This document shows, piece by piece, positions 1 through 6,489 of a stretch of 20,535 bases of DNA. The translations under genes were made by a program, and so were the position numbers. How positions within the stretch are numbered: position 1 is the first letter of the stretch; every line of letters starts with the position of its first letter. Below the pieces are notes generated by a model that was not told the origin of the DNA, did no database searches, and saw nothing but the letters and a program-made list of their open reading frames with translations. This DNA comes from a virus. The stretch is from positions 1 to 20,535 of the IMG/VR virus record IMGVR_UViG_3300017706_000113, one strand, 5' to 3'.

Positions 1-464
1 ATTTCAAAGAGTGGTTTCTTTAATTTTGTCAGGTTAGTCATTACGTTATCCCAGAATGCTTTGTACTCTGTCGTTGGATCTGGTCCTCTCTTAGCATTCC
101 AGTCTACTGCTACTTTCCATTTACCAAAACGTCTAACATCTACAAAACATAATGTAGTACCATCTGATCTGTAGAAAAATAAGTGAGTGTGTTTTGGCTC
201 TTGACCAGTATTTGTAACTTTAAAATGACCGGTCATACCCATTGTAAATTGAATAGGCAGATTGACTAGATTCCTTTCCATAGTAAGAATCATCTCTTTA
301 CCTCTAGATTCTGAAGTAATATTAAATTCTTGTCCTCTAAAATATACATGGTCAATATCTTCGCACTTATGAATTGGATTCTTTTTAACTCCAATATAAG
401 TCATACCTTCTGAAACTTGATTGACGTAGTCTGATGTGAATTTGAGTTCCGCTAACTCTGGCAT
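1..464 (-). CDS. NEIL1-like Fpg/Nei DNA glycosylase, N-terminal part (cut by window edge)
   Basis: This is the first 154 residues of a base-excision-repair glycosylase of the Fpg/Nei family, which removes oxidised bases and cleaves the abasic site. The protein begins MPELAEL, giving the family's catalytic Pro2, Glu3 and Glu6. SRGKE places the conserved lysine at residue 56, MGMTG lies near 75-79, KHTHLFFY near 91-98 and DVRRFGKW near 109-116. The spacing and wording (CFVDVRRFGKW, then a GP segment and a Tyr/Phe-rich helix) look closer to eukaryotic/viral NEIL1 than to bacterial MutM. The H2TH and finger regions would lie outside the window, so it cannot be said whether it has a zinc finger or the NEIL1 zincless finger. 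The ATG at 464 is chosen because cleavage of Met1 must expose Pro2. The leader is A/T-rich with no Shine-Dalgarno sequence. The family call is strong; the NEIL1 subgroup is an inference. Confidence 0.85.
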   Translation of the reverse strand, partial: MPELAELKFTSDYVNQVSEGMTYIGVKKNPIHKCEDIDHVYFRGQEFNITSESRGKEMILTMERNLVNLPIQFTMGMTGHFKVTNTGQEPKHTHLFFYRSDGTTLCFVDVRRFGKWKVAVDWNAKRGPDPTTEYKAFWDNVMTNLTKLKKPLFE

Positions 465-480
465 AATAATGTGATTTAGT

Positions 481-490
481 TATTATATAG
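481..490 (-). promoter_or_regulatory. Possible late-type promoter element upstream of the glycosylase
   Basis: On the minus strand this reads CTATATAATA, a one-base variant of the element found exactly three times before structural genes (GATATATAATA). It ends 17 bp upstream of the glycosylase start. The position is right for a -10 element, but a short A/T string in an AT-rich genome is weak evidence by itself. Confidence 0.3.
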
Positions 491-575
491 AGTCTTTATC
501 CGGTGTTTCAACCTTTTCTGTATTCCAACTATCTTCCCAAAAAATGAATACTGGATGTTCTTTATTCAAGTTCAT
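483..575 (-). CDS. Very small acidic protein (30 aa), hypothetical
   Basis: A 30-codon frame starts at an ATG lying within the last codons of the 84-aa gene upstream and ends at a TAA 18 bp before the glycosylase ATG. The product contains HPVFIFWEDSWNTE, rich in aromatic and acidic residues, and has no recognised domain. The case for a gene rests on position: it exactly fills the gap between two genes and overlaps its neighbour by 14 bases, as other small genes here do. It could equally be a chance frame in a spacer, since no ribosome-binding site is visible. Confidence 0.35.
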   Translation of the reverse strand: MNLNKEHPVFIFWEDSWNTEKVETPDKDSI

Positions 576-816
576 AGGTCAATTCTGCTTCTGGATCGTT
601 GATAACATTGACAATTGTAGGTTCTGGGGCTCCAGCTCTTGTTAGGATGTGTACCAGGCGGCCAAACGCGCCTGCCCTGCATAATCCGTAAACTCCTTTA
701 GAGACATCATCAGAGTCCCTTAAAATGTCATTGACGTGGAAGTGCATAAATGCCAATTCATCTAAATTAGAGTAATTTATTATTAGTGGTTTCTCAGAAA
801 TTATATTCGTCATCAT
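562..816 (-). CDS. Hypothetical protein, 84 aa
   Basis: No family is recognised. The predicted product is acidic overall with a central GLCRAGAFGRLVHILTRAG segment that looks like a pair of short helices. It begins with two consecutive methionine codons (816 and 813). Its first 23 bases overlap the end of the 55-aa basic gene upstream in another frame, and its last 14 overlap the 30-aa frame downstream, so it is embedded in a chain of overlapping small genes. The stretch around 640-700 is locally richer in G+C than the surroundings, which may reflect the Arg/Gly/Ala codons there. It is probably a small accessory protein of the phage. Confidence 0.6.
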   Translation of the reverse strand: MMTNIISEKPLIINYSNLDELAFMHFHVNDILRDSDDVSKGVYGLCRAGAFGRLVHILTRAGAPEPTIVNVINDPEAELTYELE

Positions 817-961
817 AAGGATCTAGATCTGTTAGTGACCTAACATTTTTGTAGTTAATACTTCGTTCTTTTTGACGTTGCTTTTTCTTTTTAAATTGCA
901 ACTTCTTACGACGGTCGACGTCGTCGTCTTGGGCCTCAAAGGGCTTGCTAGACTTATTCAT
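794..961 (-). CDS. Small strongly charged protein, 55 aa
   Basis: This short frame starts at ATG 961 and stops at TGA 794-796, inside the start of the 84-aa gene. The product has an acidic N-terminal patch (QDDDVD), a basic middle (DRRKKLQFKKKKQRQKER) and an acidic C-terminus (DLDPYDDEYNF). That alternating charge pattern is typical of small nucleic-acid-binding or disordered phage proteins, but no family is recognised. The TGA stop overlaps the next gene's start by 23 bases, suggesting translational coupling. It fills what would otherwise be a 160-bp gap in a tightly packed region. Confidence 0.55.
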   Translation of the reverse strand: MNKSSKPFEAQDDDVDRRKKLQFKKKKQRQKERSINYKNVRSLTDLDPYDDEYNF

Positions 962-980
962 TAGAAAATTTATTTGAAAT

Positions 981-1199
981 TTAGTTTTCTGTATCAGTGG
1001 AACACCAAACTGGAGGTGGTGTTATATTTGGAGTGTCGTAATATGGGTTAGGAGTATACATTGGATAAGATGGTGGATTGTACGTATCATCTTTAAGTAG
1101 TACTACAGCTTCTTCTGCAGTAATTTGCTTTTTATCTAATAATCTCTGTACGATACTTGCCTTTGTCATTTGAGTATATTTATAGTTTATACTTCCCAT
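981..1199 (-). CDS. Small protein with N-terminal helical pair and Pro/Tyr-rich tail, 72 aa
   Basis: The segment at residues 11-36 (MTKASIVQRLLDKKQITAEE, then AVVLLK) forms two predicted helices separated by a turn, a pattern seen in many small proteins of Bacteroidota phages. The remaining 35 residues are rich in Pro, Tyr and Asn (YNPPSYPMYTPNPYYDTP), with a single Cys near the C-terminus, and are probably disordered. Two starts are possible: ATG at 1199, four bases after the previous gene's stop, or the internal ATG at 1169, which begins directly at the helical motif. The upstream start is given because of the tight spacing. The function is unknown. Confidence 0.6.
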   Translation of the reverse strand: MGSINYKYTQMTKASIVQRLLDKKQITAEEAVVLLKDDTYNPPSYPMYTPNPYYDTPNITPPPVWCSTDTEN

Positions 1200-1203
1200 T
1201 TAT

Positions 1204-1452
1204 CTAAAGTTTCTTTTTATAGTCCAATAACCATGCGCATTTTTCATATTCTTCATAGAATTCAAAATGGTCAATCATACTATCGATTTGACTTGGTTCT
1301 GGAGTTGCATCTGGCTCTAGGAAAAAGATTGGCATTATTATTTCATCTTTATCTTCTAATTGAAAAGTTAGCGCCATACAAATAGCCTCAATTGTTGCCT
1401 GTCCAGTTAACATTTGAAACGAGTTCTCTATTGATTGTTGATAATCTGTCAT
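1204..1452 (-). CDS. Hypothetical acidic protein, 82 aa
   Basis: No family is recognised. The N-terminal half (residues 1-45) looks helical, with a stretch of uncharged residues (TIEAICMALTFQL). The C-terminal half is acidic and aromatic (DHFEFYEEYEKCAWLLDYKKKL). There is no signal peptide or membrane segment. It lies four bases downstream of the 32-aa gene and four bases upstream of the 72-aa gene, so it is probably co-transcribed with both. It is likely a phage-specific accessory protein. Confidence 0.6.
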   Translation of the reverse strand: MTDYQQSIENSFQMLTGQATIEAICMALTFQLEDKDEIIMPIFFLEPDATPEPSQIDSMIDHFEFYEEYEKCAWLLDYKKKL

Positions 1453-1456
1453 ATAA

Positions 1457-1555
1457 TTACATTAACGGTCCTGCACTACATGTATATTCAGCAGCTTTCA
1501 TTCTCTGCTCCTCTATCCATTTCATATAGGCCCAAATTTGTTTTAACTTTTTCAT
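1457..1555 (-). CDS. Very small protein, 32 aa
   Basis: The frame runs from ATG 1555 to TAA 1457-1459. It exactly fills the space between the KTSC gene stop (1557) and the 82-aa gene start (1452). The product begins MKKLKQIWAYMKWIEEQRMK, a basic amphipathic helix with two tryptophans, and ends in a short AEYTCSAGPLM tail. The one-base gap to the preceding stop and the four-base gap to the next start support real translation. No function is recognised. Confidence 0.45.
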   Translation of the reverse strand: MKKLKQIWAYMKWIEEQRMKAAEYTCSAGPLM

Positions 1556-1556
1556 A

Positions 1557-1877
1557 TTAATTATCTAATTGATAATCATTAGGTGGTAATTCATCTAATA
1601 GGCTACCTGGAGCTGTGATGTTTTTAACCAATCCACTAAGCTCTGCTTTAATTTTCTTTTCTTCATACTTAGCATATTCAAATTCACCCTTAATATAATC
1701 ATTAAGTGCTTTGCCTTGAGAATCTGCTGAATTAAAGTTAACCCATGTTGCTACATCAACTGCTTCATAAACATAAGTTGCCCATTTAAAAACCACTGTT
1801 AGGGTTTTATCTGTAAAGTTGTAAGTTGCTGAATTAATAGTCGAACTCTTGTAATGTGATGTTGTGCTAGTTACCAT
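1557..1877 (-). CDS. KTSC-domain protein, 106 aa
   Basis: Residues 11-66 match the pattern of the KTSC domain: SSTINSATYNFTDKTLTVVF, a YVYEAVD segment, then a helix ending ALNDYIKGEF. The domain was named from the C-terminus of some lysyl-tRNA synthetases and is common as a stand-alone small protein in phages and bacteria; its biochemical role is unknown. The C-terminal 40 residues are a charged helix (EYAKYEEKKIKAELSG) and a Pro/Asp tail. It lies 15 bp downstream of the glycosyltransferase, with an A/T-only leader (ATAAATTAAATT) before the ATG and no Shine-Dalgarno sequence. The domain call is fairly secure; no role in this phage can be deduced. Confidence 0.7.
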   Translation of the reverse strand: MVTSTTSHYKSSTINSATYNFTDKTLTVVFKWATYVYEAVDVATWVNFNSADSQGKALNDYIKGEFEYAKYEEKKIKAELSGLVKNITAPGSLLDELPPNDYQLDN

Positions 1878-1892
1878 AATTTAATTTATGAG

Positions 1893-2858
1893 TTATACAC
1901 GTTTACGTACAATTTGTTTCTTTGTTAAGTCTACTGTTTTGTTCCATGCCTCAACTACTAGATTAAAATATTCATGAGAAGCCCACTTTTTATCTGGTAC
2001 TGGAGCTGTAGTAGGATCTTTAGTCATATAATTAGCCTTATAGAATGGCATACCATACAGTTCTTCTACAACTCCTGCATTGTGATATATTGAATTTATC
2101 TCCCACATATTATTTTTCATATTTGCCCATGTAAAGTTTAGTTCTTTTGGAATTTTAGTTTCATAACCTTCTTTCCATAAATTCCAAAGTACTGCCCACA
2201 TATCAGCACACCATATTTGAAGTTCGTGATAGTCTGGAGTTTTTATTGACCTATTCTTAAGTGTAATCTGGTGAAATAATTGTTCTGAGTCGTTGTATAC
2301 ATTTTTCCAAAATTCAGAAGTAATACCTGCTTTTAAAATATACTGTGCTCCACCTGAATCCATTTCCCTAGATCTAACGAGGTCTTTATCAATCCCTACA
2401 ATCTCACACATTTGTTCAAATATACCATGGCCTTTAGATTCAATATACTTTGCTCCAATATAACTAATAGTATTTGAAAGGTATACTATATTATCCTTTA
2501 GCATATTGTTTAAATTATCAATAGGTTTTGTTAGTGCTATATCGGAATCATGGTAGAAAATAGACTCGTTTTGTAGATTTGGAAAAGCCAGCCAATGTTT
2601 TTCTAAAATATGGGGTCTAATTGATGAAATATAATATTGAGTAGATCTTGTATCTTCATAATAAGAAAATATTACTCCGGATTGGCTCCATTTATTTTCT
2701 ACATTTTTAAAATGAGTATCTATTCCTTTCGAAGGATAATTAACAGATACAATATGAACATTATTAAGATTTATACCACATTTTTCAAATGATAATAACA
2801 TTGCATCAACTTGCCATGCATAATAATATGTTGCTGGCTGTGCACATATATAAACCAT
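1893..2858 (-). CDS. Putative GT-A-type glycosyltransferase, 321 aa
   Basis: The protein looks like a metal-dependent glycosyltransferase. Residues 1-60 read as the start of a nucleotide-sugar-binding fold. FYHDSDIAL at 101-109 supplies a DxD motif (Asp104, Asp106) after a hydrophobic strand, as in GT-A enzymes. MDSGGAQYIL at 166-175 resembles an acceptor-side loop, and IYHNAGV at 257-263 supplies a late His that often completes the metal site. The layout recalls hydroxyproline/serine O-glycosyltransferase-like proteins found in phages and viruses, but subfamily and sugar are not determinable here. There is no signal peptide or membrane segment, so a cytoplasmic enzyme is expected. It begins 10 bp after the tape-measure gene, so it is probably expressed late and may act on a virion component (inference). 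Confidence 0.65.
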   Translation of the reverse strand: MVYICAQPATYYYAWQVDAMLLSFEKCGINLNNVHIVSVNYPSKGIDTHFKNVENKWSQSGVIFSYYEDTRSTQYYISSIRPHILEKHWLAFPNLQNESIFYHDSDIALTKPIDNLNNMLKDNIVYLSNTISYIGAKYIESKGHGIFEQMCEIVGIDKDLVRSREMDSGGAQYILKAGITSEFWKNVYNDSEQLFHQITLKNRSIKTPDYHELQIWCADMWAVLWNLWKEGYETKIPKELNFTWANMKNNMWEINSIYHNAGVVEELYGMPFYKANYMTKDPTTAPVPDKKWASHEYFNLVVEAWNKTVDLTKKQIVRKRV

Positions 2859-2868
2859 AAATTATATA

Positions 2869-5800
2869 TTAACCGAAGAAGCCTCCAGAAGATTTAACCT
2901 TAATACCTTGAGAAACAAGTGTGCTTTGTAGTTGCTTAACTGCTCTAACTACATCATCACCTCCGCCACCGGAAGGTCTACCACCACCAGATGATTTAGA
3001 ACCTCCACCAGTCATTTTCTTAATACCATCTTTTAGACCATCAAGAGCTCCACCTGTAGTTGCTGAATTTTCTGCTACACTAGATTGGAATTCACCTAAC
3101 ATATCTGCTAGATTTTGAAGTGCCTCTTCAAGTGATTCACCCATGGCTGCAAGTATATCCGAAGGTTCACCTCCATTTGAAAGAACACCAAGTGCTTCAA
3201 ACATTTTTCTAGATTCTACTAATTTCTCCATGTCCATCTCATTAATAGCTGAAGTAATACCTGGCATGGATTCTTTTGTTTTAACCATTGAATGCCCGAT
3301 TGCATGCCATAATAACTTTTGACTATTGTAAGATCCAGAAATATCCTTTGGATCAATCTCTCCAATAAACATATTTGAGAATGATTTACCTAATTCTGGT
3401 TTATATGAACTTAAAGCATTTGTAATACTAGGTACTGAACTACCTAACTTTTCAAAAGTATCTCCAATGGCTATAGCTAATAATTTTCTACCGTTCATTA
3501 AATTTACATCACCTCCTGTAATTTCATCAGATGTAAATACCTCAATAATATCTTTTACCTTTCCTTGGAAAGATTTTGTGTCTAATTTACCGACTATATC
3601 TATAATACCTTTAATAGAATCAGATAATTTCTTATATGGTTCTCCAACCATGTTAACAACTTCAATACCCTTTTCAAATTTAGTTTCTCCTTGCCACCAA
3701 GATGAAGTTTTAGATTTACCACCACCAATAGCAGTAAATACATCAGTTAGGGCCTCTATTAACATTCGTGTATTTTTACCTATTTTAGATTTAATACCTT
3801 TAATATCTTTAATAGTCTCATAACCAGTTGGTTTACCGTCTTTATCAAATCCTGTTGGAAATTTAAGATTTGCCATTGCTTGAACTCCCTTTCCTAAATT
3901 CATTAATGGTTTTCCAAATCCTTGTACAACTGCAACACCTTTTTCAATAGTGGATTTACCACCCCACCATGTACCATCGTTTGCATCTGGGTTTTTACCT
4001 ATTTGAGCAAATATACCAGATAGACCCTCAACGATCATTCTAGTATTTTCTTGTACCTTTGGAATAGAGCTTTCAATATCAATTGCTTCGTATCCAGTTG
4101 GTTTACCCTCTTTATCATAACCAGTTGCAAACTTAAGGTCAGCCATCGCTTGGAAACCTTGTGCAATACCAGTTAAGGCTTTACCCATACCCATTGTAGA
4201 TGAAATACCATCTGCTACTGCAGATGATTTACCGCCTCCAAATATAGATTGGAATAATGATTTTTGACCACCTGGATATTTTAAACCTATTTCACCGAAT
4301 ACAGTTGCTAATGTACCTGTAATCATTGCAGCATTTGTAGCAACTCTTTGTGGAGCATCTGAATCCATAGATTCAAATTCAATAGGATTACCCTCTTTAT
4401 CAAATTTTGTTGGGAACTTTAAGTTCGCCATTGCCTGCATACCTCTTGCGATACCAGTTAAGGCTTTACCCATACCCATTGTAGATGAAATACCTTGAGC
4501 AACTGCAGAACCACCTCCACCGCCGAAGATAGAACTAAATAAAGATTGTTGTCCACCAGGGTACATTTTACCTATCTTACCAAATGTATCAGATAGCGTA
4601 AATACAATCGTATTAACGTTTTTACCTAATGTATCTAGGTTAGTTTCCTTAGCAATTTTTTGGAATTGTTCAATACCTTTACCTATTGTAAGTAATGCTA
4701 CACCTGCTAAAATTAATGCAGGAGCTCCAGCATACATTGCCGCGATTGCAAATGGTGATAACATAAATGAATTACCAATTGCCTCCATCATGACTTCCAT
4801 ATTAGTCTTTGGTCGACCTCCACCAATACCTAAGAAACCTTTTGTCTTTTGACCAGAATCACCTAAGATAGCACCAGTCTTAGTCATTGCTTTAAAGTCT
4901 AACTTCTTTAAGACTGCCATTGCTGCTCCGATTAATATCAGGGCAACACCTGCTATTATCATTGCTCCTGCGCCAAGCGCAATAAATGGAGCTGCAAGAC
5001 CTGCAACACCCATTGCTATACCAATACCTCCAACCAGAGCCAATGTCTGGCCTATAAATTCCCAACCGTTATCACCTAATGCTTTACTCATTATCATAAC
5101 ACCAACTGCCATGATTATCAGAGCTATACCAACAAGTATCATTGCTCCTGCTCCCTGTGCTATAAGTACAGCTTGTGTACCTGCTAAGTAGAATGCTGCA
5201 CCTATTAGACCTATTAAGATTAAGGCTCCTAATGATTTTACAGCTTCTTCTCCAGTAATATTTCCAATAATTTTACCGAATATTAATAATGCTAATCCTA
5301 ATACTACAATTGATAGAGCTGCCCAAAGCATTGCCTTTGCACCCTTTTCAATCATATTACCAAATAGAATACCAATTAGTCCAAATGTAAATCCAATTGC
5401 ACCAACTATCATTGCGATAGTAAGTAAATCTTCAGTAGGTGGAGAAATAATATGGAATAATGCTAACGCAATACCAATTCCTAAAATAGCTCCTGCTGCC
5501 AATAATAAACCTCTAGCAGCATCTTCTATAGAATCTGTAATCCCTAATTTATCCATTAGGAAGAATATTAAAGAAATACCTCCAACGATCATCATTGCTG
5601 GTACAAGACCTTTCATTGCAAAGGGCGCAATTAAGCCTACTAGAGCTAATGAAACTGTAACAGCTAATATACCTAAAGCTGCCTTTATTAATTGATCTGT
5701 TACCTGTTCTGTCCTATCAGATACGAAAATACCTGCTAGTGCTAAGACAAAGAACATAATTGGTAGTATTATAGCGACAGCAAACATACCTTTAATTGCT

Positions 5801-6408
5801 GGCGCGATAATTAATGAAGTTAAGGCTAATGCTGCCACCAGTGCTAAGATTCCTAAACCTACCTTTGGCAGATTATCTAGCTTCTCCATGGTTTCTTTGG
5901 TCAGACTCTTAGTGCTAAGCATAATAGCACCAGTAATTACAAATAATGTTAGGGCTATTACCGGGGACATAAGCGCCGCGATAATTAAAAGTGGTGTTGC
6001 TAAGGCCATATAGCCTGCAAACTTAAGAATAGATACACCTACATCGCCTAACTTAGTTAGACCTCCAATAAGTGCTTCTGTTTTCTCGTTAATTTCTTTG
6101 CCTGAACCTTCCAGACTATTAATAGCATCTACTACATATTGTAGTCCCATACCAATAGTCTTCATACTAGGTGCTACAATCGCAAGTGCTAGTGCCTGTT
6201 TTATGTCACTACCGCCACTTCCTGTTTTACCTTCCTGTATATCAGTAATTGCAGTTACTAATTCATCAATACGCGAGTACAGATCTCCGCCAATAGCTAA
6301 GTTCTCTTTGGTTTCCCTAGTGTTCTCTTCTATAGCACTTAAACTAGCTCCTTGACCGCCTAAACGATCAAAAGCGCTACCCATACTTTGCATGAATTTA
6401 TTCGCCAT
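2869..6408 (-). CDS. Tail tape-measure-like protein with internal repeats, 1179 aa
   Basis: This is the longest gene and most likely the tape-measure protein, which sets tail length and is ejected with the DNA. Residues 1-65 are polar and helical. Residues of about 70-575 are a long series of Ala/Gly/Ile/Leu-rich hydrophobic helices. Residues of about 590-930 contain four related units of 90-95 aa, each with a (G)KAL-x-GI-x-QAMA-x-LKF core followed by a FDKEGKP turn. The last 45 residues are Gly/Ser-rich and end GGFFG. The support is its size, its hydrophobic-helical make-up, and its place directly after a gp26-like gene and a small overlapping partner, the usual site of tape-measure genes. 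T4 gp29 is about half this length and lacks the repeats, so homology to gp29 is not claimed. The start ATG is preceded by GAGGTAATAATTTA, one of the few leaders with a possible Shine-Dalgarno remnant. Confidence 0.7.
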   Translation of the reverse strand: MANKFMQSMGSAFDRLGGQGASLSAIEENTRETKENLAIGGDLYSRIDELVTAITDIQEGKTGSGGSDIKQALALAIVAPSMKTIGMGLQYVVDAINSLEGSGKEINEKTEALIGGLTKLGDVGVSILKFAGYMALATPLLIIAALMSPVIALTLFVITGAIMLSTKSLTKETMEKLDNLPKVGLGILALVAALALTSLIIAPAIKGMFAVAIILPIMFFVLALAGIFVSDRTEQVTDQLIKAALGILAVTVSLALVGLIAPFAMKGLVPAMMIVGGISLIFFLMDKLGITDSIEDAARGLLLAAGAILGIGIALALFHIISPPTEDLLTIAMIVGAIGFTFGLIGILFGNMIEKGAKAMLWAALSIVVLGLALLIFGKIIGNITGEEAVKSLGALILIGLIGAAFYLAGTQAVLIAQGAGAMILVGIALIIMAVGVMIMSKALGDNGWEFIGQTLALVGGIGIAMGVAGLAAPFIALGAGAMIIAGVALILIGAAMAVLKKLDFKAMTKTGAILGDSGQKTKGFLGIGGGRPKTNMEVMMEAIGNSFMLSPFAIAAMYAGAPALILAGVALLTIGKGIEQFQKIAKETNLDTLGKNVNTIVFTLSDTFGKIGKMYPGGQQSLFSSIFGGGGGSAVAQGISSTMGMGKALTGIARGMQAMANLKFPTKFDKEGNPIEFESMDSDAPQRVATNAAMITGTLATVFGEIGLKYPGGQKSLFQSIFGGGKSSAVADGISSTMGMGKALTGIAQGFQAMADLKFATGYDKEGKPTGYEAIDIESSIPKVQENTRMIVEGLSGIFAQIGKNPDANDGTWWGGKSTIEKGVAVVQGFGKPLMNLGKGVQAMANLKFPTGFDKDGKPTGYETIKDIKGIKSKIGKNTRMLIEALTDVFTAIGGGKSKTSSWWQGETKFEKGIEVVNMVGEPYKKLSDSIKGIIDIVGKLDTKSFQGKVKDIIEVFTSDEITGGDVNLMNGRKLLAIAIGDTFEKLGSSVPSITNALSSYKPELGKSFSNMFIGEIDPKDISGSYNSQKLLWHAIGHSMVKTKESMPGITSAINEMDMEKLVESRKMFEALGVLSNGGEPSDILAAMGESLEEALQNLADMLGEFQSSVAENSATTGGALDGLKDGIKKMTGGGSKSSGGGRPSGGGGDDVVRAVKQLQSTLVSQGIKVKSSGGFFG
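4166..4209 (-). repeat. 44-bp exact direct repeat, copy B (partner at 4451-4494)
   Basis: These 44 bases are identical to 4451-4494, 285 bp away. The offset is exactly 95 codons, so the repeat is in frame and encodes the same residues (GISSTMGMGKALTG). Identity across synonymous positions points to a recent duplication or gene conversion between the first two protein repeats. Confidence 0.9.
4451..4494 (-). repeat. 44-bp exact direct repeat, copy A (partner at 4166-4209)
   Basis: This is the first copy in the direction of transcription, starting at codon 639 of the tape-measure gene. See 4166-4209 for the partner. Recombination between the two would delete exactly one 95-residue unit without breaking the frame. 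Confidence 0.9.
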
Positions 6409-6443
6409 TAAATTATTACCTCAGTAGAATTTTTTAAAGTATA

Positions 6444-6471
6444 CAAGAACACCACTTGCGTGGTGCTCTTG
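6444..6471 (-). other. Stem-loop in the leader of the tape-measure gene
   Basis: CAAGAaCACCAC, loop TTGC, GTGGTGcTCTTG: a 12-position stem with a single A/C mismatch. It lies between the GATATATAATA element (6478-6488) and the tape-measure ATG (6408), starting seven bases after the element. It is followed on the minus strand by TATACTTT, a poor T-run. It could be a weak terminator for the 102-aa gene, or a 5'-end hairpin protecting the tape-measure transcript; position favours the latter. Confidence 0.6.
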
Positions 6472-6477
6472 CAACTA

Positions 6478-6488
6478 TATTATATATC
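6478..6488 (-). promoter_or_regulatory. Candidate late promoter of the tape-measure gene
   Basis: This is an exact copy, on the minus strand, of GATATATAATA, also found before the sheath and neck genes. It sits directly after the stop codon of the 102-aa gene and 70 bp upstream of the tape-measure ATG. T4 late promoters use a comparable lone -10-like box (TATAAATA). The promoter role is inferred from recurrence and position. Confidence 0.5.
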
Positions 6489-6489
6489 T

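Larger units (their letters stand above)
3615..4641 (-). repeat. Tandem protein repeats of about 95 residues in the tape-measure gene
   Basis: Four diverging copies begin near residues 639, 734, 824 and 914, preceded by a partial copy from about residue 590 (TFGKIGKMYPGGQQSLFSSI). The first two are nearest to each other, with GISSTMGMGKALTGIA identical in both and YPGGQ-SLF-SIFGGG shared. Copies three and four replace the YPGGQ segment with a GTWWGGKST/SSWWQGETK version. The boundaries are approximate because they were aligned by eye. Confidence 0.75.

Noticed and set aside
900-935. CG-rich palindrome (ACGACGgtcgacgtCGTCGT) in an AT-rich region
   Set aside because: The stem is only six pairs with two wobble extensions and it encodes the DDDVDRR segment of the 55-aa protein. 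There is no T-run and no second copy, so a regulatory or origin role is not supported.
3467-3823. Plus-strand open frame of about 118 codons within the tape-measure gene
   Set aside because: It lies antisense to a well-supported gene, has no promoter or leader, and its open state follows from the Gly/Ile/Thr-rich codons on the other strand. The same holds for plus-strand frames at 2921-3118, 6098-6355, 9363-9674, 12876-13169 and 15744-16109.
2869-6408. Multi-pass membrane transporter reading of the hydrophobic 1179-aa protein
   Set aside because: The hydrophobic helices resemble membrane segments, but the Gly-rich tail, the repeats and the place behind gp26-like and chaperone-like genes fit a tape measure far better. 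Tape measures often have such helices because they cross the host membrane during ejection.
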